From Stramenopiles sp. TOSAG23-3 (Eukaryota; Sar), in the NCBI GenBank assembly GCA_900128585.1, contig LT642634.1:1-13218 (forward strand): a stretch of 13,218 nucleotides of DNA, written 5' to 3'. The notes under the pieces are model-generated. The model was not told the DNA's origin, did not search any database, and saw nothing but the letters and a program-made list of their open reading frames with translations. A program made the position numbers and the translations under genes. This document shows positions 1 to 7,396 of the stretch, piece by piece; within the stretch, counting starts at the first letter, position 1; each line of letters starts with the position of its first letter.

Positions 1-2
1 CC

Positions 3-899
3 ATTTGCGCCTTTGCCGGCGCAGAGAACTTGAAAGACACCCGAGTATCCCAGGGCATTTCGAGCAAAAGCACTCTTACCAAACAGGGATTGGGTACTGC
101 TTCCAAAACGAAGTTCGTAAAAAAATACTGGAGAAAGATGTCGACATTTGTCAAGGGTAAAATCGAAAAAGTCGAGGCAGCAGTTGTCAAACTGCAAGGG
201 AGGGCTAAGGCGAGGTTGGAAGCGCTGAAGCAAAAAATCAAAGAGTGCCATCCCAGATGCCATAGACAGATGTGGAAATTTGTCAAAGGTGTTTACCAAA
301 AAGTCAAGGTAGCATTTGTTGAACTGCATGGGAAGACTAAGACTTACTTTGATGCGCAGAAGCAAAAGAACAAAGGACCTAAAGGCTACGTATCAAAATT
401 GCCGTACTCCCAACATGCCATGATGGGCACTAATTTATATGTGCCCACGCATCCCATCAACTGCGGCGTTGTCTATGACTACGGGAGAAAAGGCAACGAT
501 ATCGCCGACGAAGCTTGTGTAACACTTGTGACAAAACGTCTGGAAAAAGAAGAAATATCGAAAGATATTTTTCTTGAAGTCGGTGTCTTGGCACTTGAGG
601 GAACTGCTCCATCAGGTTGCGACCTCGAAGGAATGTTTAGCCGTGGCCATCTTCCTAACAGATGTCCCGAAAGAGGCGAATCGGTTGAATTTACCGCAAC
701 AGATGCTTTGGCAAAATGCGTTGAAGCACTTCACAAATATAAGAAACCAGCGGTGTATCAAAACAAAAACACAGGAGACCGACTCGAGCTGTGGGTTGAT
801 GAAAACACTGATGAAGAACCTCAGCTGATGGCCAAGGATAACTGTGGAATGAAGAGACGACGATTGCTCCAAGCTGGTAATAATAATGCGCAATCATAA
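3..899 (+). CDS. Unrecognised Lys-rich protein with internal tandem repeat (5' end missing)
   Basis: The frame is open from the left edge of the window to the TAA at 897-899, so the true start is probably outside. The first in-frame ATG is at 138-140 (A at -3) and would give a 253-residue protein. A possible 3' splice site (CAG ending at 24) could make this a last exon. The N-terminal part is strongly basic and helical in character. It holds two tandem copies of a repeat 44 codons apart (147-242 and 279-374; 16 of 32 residues identical by eye). The C-terminal two thirds looks globular, with several scattered cysteines, and ends in a basic stretch (KRRRLL). I recognise no family and propose no function. 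No signal peptide or membrane segment is visible. Codon use looks more AT-rich than in the other genes. A lineage-specific gene or a piece of a larger protein are both possible. The reading frame is quite secure; its start and role are not. Confidence 0.65.
   Translation: MCAFAGAENLKDTRVSQGISSKSTLTKQGLGTASKTKFVKKYWRKMSTFVKGKIEKVEAAVVKLQGRAKARLEALKQKIKECHPRCHRQMWKFVKGVYQKVKVAFVELHGKTKTYFDAQKQKNKGPKGYVSKLPYSQHAMMGTNLYVPTHPINCGVVYDYGRKGNDIADEACVTLVTKRLEKEEISKDIFLEVGVLALEGTAPSGCDLEGMFSRGHLPNRCPERGESVEFTATDALAKCVEALHKYKKPAVYQNKNTGDRLELWVDENTDEEPQLMAKDNCGMKRRRLLQAGNNNAQS
147..374 (+). repeat. Tandem in-frame repeat, 132-bp period
   Basis: Two copies of a 32-codon segment, 147-242 and 279-374, start 132 bases apart, leaving 12 codons between them. 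Both begin with FVKG and both end in a KQK-x-K pattern. Shared positions include K-V, A, L, G, K and A in register. Similarity is visible at DNA level too, for example TTTGTCAA at the start of each copy. This points to an internal duplication that has since diverged. Confidence 0.75.
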
Positions 900-1352
900 G
901 CGAGAGTGAAGAAATTGTGCGAAGCGTCGCATCTCCTCGTATGAAAAGTAAACTTAAGCTTTTGTGTGTACCATAAAATTTATTTCTTTTCCTGTGGTTT
1001 TCTTAATTTAAAAACAAAAAATTGGCCAGCTACCGATTCGGATTGTGCATGGAGTCCATCTATTGATTAGTGAAACCACAAGAGCAAGATAAGTTCGAAA
1101 TTTAGAGTTCAGTTCGCAGTACATTAATTTTAATTACCTAAGCCAATTTTCTTGATTTAATTATCATAACAGCCAATCTTCTTGTTTTTTTTATTTTGCT
1201 TAAAATATCAATCAACTCATAATATTAATACTATTCGTCCCTGTTTCACTCTACTACCATCATATTTCAAGTCAAACCCTAATAATTTATTTCGACCCAC
1301 ATCATGATTACGAGCTTGGTGCTATTCCTCACAGCAAATTAACTTATCACTT
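900..1352. other. AT-rich spacer between two convergent genes
   Basis: This 453-base stretch holds the 3' untranslated regions of the unknown gene on the left and of the WDR81-like gene on the right. I see no credible gene in it. It contains a short imperfect direct repeat (1141-1158 and 1171-1188, 16 of 18 bases matching, beginning AGCCAAT) and poly-T runs. Candidate poly(A) signals for the minus-strand gene lie at 1286-1291 and 1190-1195. No canonical AATAAA was found for the plus-strand gene. Confidence 0.7.
1286..1291 (-). terminator. Candidate poly(A) signal of the WDR81-like gene
   Basis: The minus strand reads AATAAA about 60 bases after the TAG stop at 1353-1355, a plausible distance for a short 3' UTR. 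Another copy is at 1190-1195. The surroundings are AT-rich, so a chance match is possible. Confidence 0.4.
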
Positions 1353-4300
1353 CTATATCAAAATTTCTCTTATTCCGTCGCTGCTAGCGATAAGAATTTT
1401 CCTTGACAGCGGGAACAGTTGGGCGCACTGAATACGCTGAGAAAATATGGTGGCCGAGCCTGTTCTGAACGGGAAAAATTGCGATTCCATAAACACGCAC
1501 TTCTGGGACTGAAAATCAACCGGCATAGTTGTCACCGCAACATGGCCTTGGGACAAGCCATAGAAGCGGTCGTTGCTGCCGGGCAAGACCGTCAGGGTCG
1601 GGTCTTCATTTGCCAGAATAAGATTCTTTCTGCAAACGACTTGGGTAACCTTGTTGCTGGATTTGAAAGAGTTGACAATGCAGCCAGTTCGCTGGTCCAA
1701 AGTGTGAACGTTTCCGAGTTTCGAGCCTACCGTGATGTAGTGTTCGGTCTCTAGGGCAACGCACGATAGTGTGTCACGCTGCATGGACACCTTCCATTCA
1801 TAAGATACTTTTGGGTTTTTTTCACGGAAATCTATGCATACGATCGTCCCACGGTTTGTTGTCAGCGCGGCGCGCCTCGGAGACCGCTCCCAACCGGCCA
1901 TTGCTGTAAAAAAGGCTCCAGGGCTTTTTCTTATTCTCCCCGTGAACCTCCCTTTGTTAATATCCCATAGGTGAACGCCACCATCGCACATCAAAGCGTG
2001 TTGTTCAAATATGTGAAGGCCGGTCACGGGGCTGCTGCCTACGCTTACCTGGTGCGACAGAATCGGTGTGCCGTTGCCAACGCTTATAGGAGCCAACATT
2101 CCTTCCCGCGTTCCTGCCAAAAGCAGGGACTCGTCCCGGTTCGTTGCCATCGCAGTGACGTCTGCTAGTTGGTCCTCGTCGGAAGCGTGGTGGCGCACAT
2201 AGAATGTTTTTGCCGGGGAAAAATTATTGTCGATGTTGTCTCCATCGTGGATGTTCCTTCGCCTGATCTTGAACTTTTTTAGTCTCTCTTGGCTCAACAA
2301 ATCCGTTCTTCGGCTCGAAAATGCCTTGAGTTCGCCTTCAAACGCGTTCGATGTTGAATCGTTCTGGTTAGTTTTCTTTAGCAGCGCTTTCTGCCTCGCC
2401 TCTTCTGCTTCTTTCGCAATGCGCTCGGCTCTAGTCAGCCCAATTTTCCCGCCACTCTTCTTCAGAGACAGCAGTTCCAACGTCAGGACAGAATTCTTGT
2501 GAGTGGTTCCACCAATAGTGCTACTCAGCGTGTTGCTGACGGCTTCAATGCTGCTCCCAATGACCCCCATGTCTTCCTCGGGACTCGGGGCCTCTGCATT
2601 GTTTTGAGAATCAGTGGGCGGGGCAGACTCTTCTTCTTCTTCTTGATCCAAGTCTTCCATGGAAAGTATCCCAACAATTTGGTAAAACTCTTTAATTCTT
2701 TGTCGATCGCAGACGCCAAACACAAAGTCAAACCGTTTCTTTCCGAGCATCATGGACAGGGGCAGGAAAAAATTGCGCGCAAACGTAATGACTGCCTTCA
2801 GCTCAATAGACCGACTTTCCATGTTTGGGAACGTTTTTATAATGTGCAGCACTAAATTTTTCAAGGACGGTACAATTTTCTCCACGGTAACCTGCTTCCC
2901 AACTATTCGAGACAGGCTCAAAATTGTGTTGCCGAGCAGGGTGTGGAGCTTGATACCCCCTTTGTTTCCGTGCCCGCGCTTAGGAAGCGGGAGCAGCTCC
3001 AAAAAATTAAACAGCGTGCAGTGCTGCACGCTGTTTCCTTCGGGGCCAACGTTCCCATCAATAAACAGACGGTACGTGGTCTGCCGACGCGTAATTACGG
3101 GTATAAGCAGTGATAGCGCCTGCACCACTTCGAACGCGGCAACGTTTACGTTTTCTGGTAAGACCCCATTGTCTCTTATTTTTCGCAAAAAATTGGGCAA
3201 CAAACCAAACAAATGTGGAATGATGACTTTTGACGTAGCCCTTTCTCCAATCCTTCGTGCGACGCCCCGGATCGATTCTGGCATCAATGTTACGTTTGGT
3301 TTCACTTGACCCATGCGCTCGAGCAACATGGGCAACAGGTACTTTGTCGAAACATCACTGCCCAAGGCACCAGGCGAAGACAGTTGGTTGATGCTCTCCG
3401 ATGCATTAACTTGGGCCTTTCGTTTGCCAGCATCGTACGAGTTTACGCTGGCAGCAACGTCCTCCGTATGAATCACGTCTACCAGGAGAGGTACGTAAGC
3501 TTCTAGAAAGACTTTTGGGCCCATTTCTCCCAACACGCTGTATATGAATCGAAAGCCTGTAAAAACACTTAGGACTTCCCAGACGTTCTCGTACTCCTCC
3601 GACGACGAGGGACTATCGGATGCATTATCGCTCTCGAGTACGCGCAGCAGACTCTCAACAACATTTACAGTGTGGGAAAAAATCGTCTCCGTGCCCACAT
3701 GGCGACCAAACAGATACCACATGTCAAGGGCCACTTCCACGGCCGTTTTTGAGTGGGAGGCAATTAAGTCCAAAAAATTGGGCAACAGCATCTGTACAAC
3801 GTGCGTCCCGGCGGCCAAGAGCGACGGGAAATGTTTCTTCGCCAACGCAGCCCGCTCGAACCAATCTTCTTTACGGTACCACATGCAGTGAAAATGGTAG
3901 ACACCTTCGTAAATATCCGGAAATACCGCCGGGTCTTGCAGCAGAGCAGCCGCAGACGGTCGCCTATGCGGCGACGGGTGTAGCATCCGGAGCAGTGCAT
4001 TTTTCAGGGGGCCGGGCATCATTTCAAGATGGGGTGCGAGCTGGTGCAATCGCTGTACGGTGCTAAATTGCTCCTTCTCGTCGCTGAGCCCAAGGTAATA
4101 GTTCAGCGCGCTGGAGTCAAACAGTGGCCTGAAATTTGGCATGAAAAGCTGCCCTAGGATAGACCCGATGGCGAATATATCGTCTTTTGGGTTGATCCCG
4201 ACTCGGTCGTATGGCGATGGGTAGTACGCGGGGTCCAGCAGACGCCGTTCACTGTCATTTTCAATCGGAGGGCGCTCGCTACTGCTCATGGCATCGTTGG

Positions 4301-6254
4301 GGTGAACTCTAATAGAACTCAACAAATCCCTCTCCACGTCGCTCGAACGGAACGGTAGGTGTATCTTGGGGGATCTCTTGAGAAGGTCCCAGTCGACAGA
4401 CTCCGGCTTGCTGCCAGGCCTTCGGGGCCGGCTTTCCCCTCTCTTTTGCGCGCCGGGACTATCGCTACTGTCGAACGCTTTGAAGCTGGTGCCACCCTCC
4501 GCGGAGCTGGGCCGACCGACGGGGGGAAATTGCCCCATTTCGGAAGAAAAATCTATTGTGTCCAGTGCGTACTCCGTGTCCTCTTCTTCGAGCGCAGGCT
4601 GTTGCGTCGAAGCCCCCCAATGGTTTTTACGCGCGGGATGGGGGGCCGTAAAAAGCTGGACAAATCCAGTGCCGTGCGATAGAAATGACGTATGTTCGTC
4701 TTTTTCGACGACTAGCGGAACATTCATGGCGGTAACAGCTGCTTCGCCGGAGAGTTTGAAACCAAAATTCAAGTCGATCCAGTGGTGAAGAAAAGACGAC
4801 ACATGGTCGCTTTCGAGCATTTCGCGATGCTTTCTTATAAACTCCGCTTGCGCGCTTCCCCCCTGCACCGGGGTCGACAAATCGGGCATGCTTTCATGCT
4901 CTGAACTGAAAATGTTTGGGTCGGTATAAAATTCAACGATGGCCTCGTCGGGCGTCCACTCGTACAAGCTGGCCATGGAGTTTGGGTATTCGCGGGCGCG
5001 GAAGTTGGACCTGACGACCGACTTCAAAACATGAATCGGCGTCTTCCGTGCCAAATAGACGTAGTAAGTTAAATCGGTCAAATTCTCCGGTATATGGTGA
5101 GGGGGCATGCCATTGACGTAGGTCGATTGAAGCTGTGAGTCCCCTTTTTTTAGTCTAAATTTGCTTTTGGTGAGATCACGCCATTCCCATCCTCTGAAAT
5201 TCGTCACCCACGGGATTATTGGAGCGTACTTGTCGTCCCCAAAGTTCCTCCCCGCAGCTCGATTTACGAACATCAAATATTCCAAATTGGACAGACGGCC
5301 CTCCACCCATCTTGCTGTATACGAAGCGAAGACGTTGCCCGCGGCATTGTGGACGGGCGTAAGATCGTCGACGTGCCTGGACATCCTCATGCTTGGACTG
5401 CAGGGGATTGACAGCAAAGTCCATATCCCCCGCGGGTCGATCGATATTTTACTGGGGACTATGCTACCATGACCGACCCCTTTCTCATGCAAGCAGTTGA
5501 CAGCTCTCAAAAGTTGGTACAGGATGTACGTCAAGTGAAAGTCCGCTGGACCCGTGCTTCCGCGACCATCGTGCGCAAGAAAAACTGCCTTTGAAAAATA
5601 CAAAAATGCCCGTTGAAGCGTCATCACCGAGAACTCGGTCAGAACGTACACGCTCTCGTCGTCCTCTGCGATCTTTTTGACTTTTGTGTACCCGTCCAAA
5701 TTCTTCTCTAGAATGTACCCCAGTCTGCGTCTATACGTTCGAAAGTCTTCGGTTCGTTCACTGTTCTTTTCTGTTGCAGCTCTGGTACGGACATTCCCGG
5801 GGTTGGTAGGGAAGCCTGCCGGCCCGTTCTCTCTGTTAGCTCCACCGTTCACTAAGATTCCCTCAAGGTACTGGTTGATGGATATGAATTCTATTTGGTC
5901 TGTTCCCTGCCCTTCGGTTTGGCCTACTCCGTACCTGCTCCGTAGCGAAGGTGCGCTGCCATTCCTTTCCGGCAGGTAAACCGGCAGATTTACACTATCA
6001 ACACGCGCCTTCTTAATTCGAAATACACGGACCTCCTTCGCACTGGCCAGGGAAGCAGGATAAACACTACGGCCCTTTCCCTGGGCCTTCCATAATCGGT
6101 CATTACCCTCAACCCCCGCTTTGAAGTACGCACACCTAACGCCAAAATTGCTATCATTTTCTTCGAGCGGCTGGACTTGAAGCGCAGATGAATACATGAT
6201 CGGAAACCCGAAAATGGCGCTCAAGTCCGTCCGTCCGCCCCGCCCTCCCTCCAT
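1353..6254 (-). CDS. WDR81: WDR81/GFS12-type protein: pseudokinase, BEACH and WD40 domains
   Basis: The family acts in endosomal trafficking. Animal WDR81 works with WDR91 to restrain endosomal class III PI3-kinase, and also takes part in aggregate clearance; plant GFS12 is involved in vacuolar protein sorting. In this 1633-residue protein, about 180-290 resembles a kinase N-lobe, hinge and catalytic loop, but HRD is replaced by HGS (262-264) and DFG by SIP (282-284), so it should be catalytically dead. A BEACH domain covers about 312-520 (SNLEYL at 322-327, WRDLTK at 358-363, HHWIDLNFGFK at 490-500). Kinase C-lobe-like motifs follow (DDIFAIG at 691-697, HRRPSA at 763-768). Helical, probably HEAT-like sequence spans about 780-1180, then an acidic run (1203-1209), a short charged helix (1275-1295) and WD40 repeats (about 1355-1633). 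An in-frame TGA two codons before the ATG and the context AAGATGG fix the start. There is no intron. Human WDR81 is somewhat longer; GFS12 is about this size. The assignment is from motif recognition and is quite firm. Confidence 0.93.
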   Translation of the reverse strand: MEGGRGGRTDLSAIFGFPIMYSSALQVQPLEENDSNFGVRCAYFKAGVEGNDRLWKAQGKGRSVYPASLASAKEVRVFRIKKARVDSVNLPVYLPERNGSAPSLRSRYGVGQTEGQGTDQIEFISINQYLEGILVNGGANRENGPAGFPTNPGNVRTRAATEKNSERTEDFRTYRRRLGYILEKNLDGYTKVKKIAEDDESVYVLTEFSVMTLQRAFLYFSKAVFLAHDGRGSTGPADFHLTYILYQLLRAVNCLHEKGVGHGSIVPSKISIDPRGIWTLLSIPCSPSMRMSRHVDDLTPVHNAAGNVFASYTARWVEGRLSNLEYLMFVNRAAGRNFGDDKYAPIIPWVTNFRGWEWRDLTKSKFRLKKGDSQLQSTYVNGMPPHHIPENLTDLTYYVYLARKTPIHVLKSVVRSNFRAREYPNSMASLYEWTPDEAIVEFYTDPNIFSSEHESMPDLSTPVQGGSAQAEFIRKHREMLESDHVSSFLHHWIDLNFGFKLSGEAAVTAMNVPLVVEKDEHTSFLSHGTGFVQLFTAPHPARKNHWGASTQQPALEEEDTEYALDTIDFSSEMGQFPPVGRPSSAEGGTSFKAFDSSDSPGAQKRGESRPRRPGSKPESVDWDLLKRSPKIHLPFRSSDVERDLLSSIRVHPNDAMSSSERPPIENDSERRLLDPAYYPSPYDRVGINPKDDIFAIGSILGQLFMPNFRPLFDSSALNYYLGLSDEKEQFSTVQRLHQLAPHLEMMPGPLKNALLRMLHPSPHRRPSAAALLQDPAVFPDIYEGVYHFHCMWYRKEDWFERAALAKKHFPSLLAAGTHVVQMLLPNFLDLIASHSKTAVEVALDMWYLFGRHVGTETIFSHTVNVVESLLRVLESDNASDSPSSSEEYENVWEVLSVFTGFRFIYSVLGEMGPKVFLEAYVPLLVDVIHTEDVAASVNSYDAGKRKAQVNASESINQLSSPGALGSDVSTKYLLPMLLERMGQVKPNVTLMPESIRGVARRIGERATSKVIIPHLFGLLPNFLRKIRDNGVLPENVNVAAFEVVQALSLLIPVITRRQTTYRLFIDGNVGPEGNSVQHCTLFNFLELLPLPKRGHGNKGGIKLHTLLGNTILSLSRIVGKQVTVEKIVPSLKNLVLHIIKTFPNMESRSIELKAVITFARNFFLPLSMMLGKKRFDFVFGVCDRQRIKEFYQIVGILSMEDLDQEEEEESAPPTDSQNNAEAPSPEEDMGVIGSSIEAVSNTLSSTIGGTTHKNSVLTLELLSLKKSGGKIGLTRAERIAKEAEEARQKALLKKTNQNDSTSNAFEGELKAFSSRRTDLLSQERLKKFKIRRRNIHDGDNIDNNFSPAKTFYVRHHASDEDQLADVTAMATNRDESLLLAGTREGMLAPISVGNGTPILSHQVSVGSSPVTGLHIFEQHALMCDGGVHLWDINKGRFTGRIRKSPGAFFTAMAGWERSPRRAALTTNRGTIVCIDFREKNPKVSYEWKVSMQRDTLSCVALETEHYITVGSKLGNVHTLDQRTGCIVNSFKSSNKVTQVVCRKNLILANEDPTLTVLPGSNDRFYGLSQGHVAVTTMPVDFQSQKCVFMESQFFPFRTGSATIFSQRIQCAQLFPLSRKILIASSDGIREILI
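3009..3036. repeat. 28-bp near-perfect palindrome inside the WDR81-like coding region
   Basis: Two 13-base arms, AAACAGCGTGCAG and its exact reverse complement, are separated by only TG. It lies in codons 1073-1082 of the WDR81-like protein, where it encodes residues from Asn1074 to Phe1082 in the helical middle region. It could form a strong hairpin in DNA or mRNA. Confidence 0.95.
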
Positions 6255-6410
6255 CTTTCACACTCCTGAACACGGACGCCGGAAAGAGGGATGGCAGCCC
6301 TTTGAACGTTTGGAAAGAGTTATGAGGACGCGGTATGTTCCTTTACCTTGTCGATACAACCAACATGAATAATGCGTAGAAAGGCGTACCAAGTTTCCAT
6401 TTAGTTTGCT

Positions 6411-6423
6411 AAATATATATTTC
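6411..6423 (-). promoter_or_regulatory. TATA-like element upstream of the WDR81-like gene
   Basis: An alternating AT run, reading AAATATATATTT on either strand, sits 157-169 bases before the ATG. The background is AT-rich, so this is only a candidate core promoter. Confidence 0.25.
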
Positions 6424-7387
6424 TATGGTATCCAGTAAAAACAACAAGAAGAAATTATTTTATAATTTATATGTACCAAGTCGTAATAAAATATATATCA
6501 TAATAAAATAATAATGTAGTATAAGAAAAGAAGAAGAATGATTTTTTTTTATTTTTTATTATTACTCCTCTTCTATCTTCTTCTCTCCGGTGGTGGGTGG
6601 GTCGTTGCGGCTTTCTTGATTTTTAAACGATAGTATACGCACAGCATCGATAATGAAAAAGACGAAAAGATTATTGCGAGTTCAGTATCTTTGGCGCGGA
6701 ATTGAAAAATGGGGAAGAACTTTGTGTTAACTATTTCAAACGCAGAGATCTTTATGAAAAAATGATAATTTTCACAATTTTAAAGCGTCAAAAGGGGTTT
6801 GAGATAAATAAAATTAGCGCGCACGATTCATTTTTCTAATGCATGGAAAAGAATACTTGTGCATTCGGGTGGCGCTTGGTCCAAATCGTCCATTTCACAA
6901 AAAATTGTCCCTTGGAACCGCAATTCCACGTCAATTTAAGGCAAACAATTTATAAACGTTCGTTGGGGCTCGAACATTGCATGCGGAACGATCGCCTAAG
7001 CTAAACTTATGCAGTTAGGCATCCTTCTTTCTTCCATTTGTCATTTTATGCCGGAGCGTTTCTATACTTTGAAAATCGAGACGGATTTTTTTTCGCGCCA
7101 AGGACACTTAACACTTTATTGAACAGGTGTCTATAATGGCATTTTACTTTTAAAAAAACAAGGACGGTCGTCGTTTTATTTTTTAACAAAAATTGTGCGA
7201 ATTACATAGGAACAGCATTGACATTTTTGGTATGATAATTATTTTCTGTTTGTATAAAATATTAAAAGCTGGCACGGTACTTCGTAATAATACCTTTGGT
7301 AGAGTCTACACCACAGTTCAACTTAGAGTTGACGCCATCATTGTATACAACAGTCTTTCCCCTCCGTCCTTAGACTATTAACTCTTT

Positions 7388-7393
7388 TTTATT
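7388..7393 (-). terminator. AATAAA next to the stop codon of the SH3-PDZ gene
   Basis: The minus strand reads AATAAA three bases after the TAA stop at 7397-7399. That is unusually close; the copies at 7175-7180 or 7110-7115 may be the ones used. Confidence 0.25.
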
Positions 7394-7396
7394 TCT

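Larger units (their letters stand above)
6255..7396. other. AT-rich spacer: promoter of the WDR81-like gene and 3' flank of the SH3-PDZ gene
   Basis: This stretch of 1.1 kb lies between two tandem minus-strand genes. The left part is the presumed 5' UTR and promoter of the WDR81-like gene, with a TATA-like run at 6411-6423. The right part is the 3' flank of the SH3-PDZ gene, with AATAAA on the minus strand at 7388-7393, 7175-7180 and 7110-7115. It also holds a short G-rich motif (6589-6601), T-rich tracts and a weak stem (6994-6999 with 7015-7020). I see no convincing gene; a 62-codon open frame at 7193-7381 begins with TTG and is AT-rich noise. Confidence 0.7.

Noticed and set aside
2752-3309. 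185-codon plus-strand frame and several others opposite the WDR81-like gene
   Set aside because: The minus-strand protein has clear domains throughout; the antisense frames have none.
6994-7020. Possible small RNA hairpin (GCCTAA with TTAGGC)
   Set aside because: It has only six base pairs with a 15-base loop in AT-rich DNA, and no snRNA or tRNA boxes are near it.
7193-7381. Possible 62-residue gene in the spacer
   Set aside because: It starts with TTG, is AT-rich, matches no known pattern, and lies in the expected 3' UTR of the SH3-PDZ gene.
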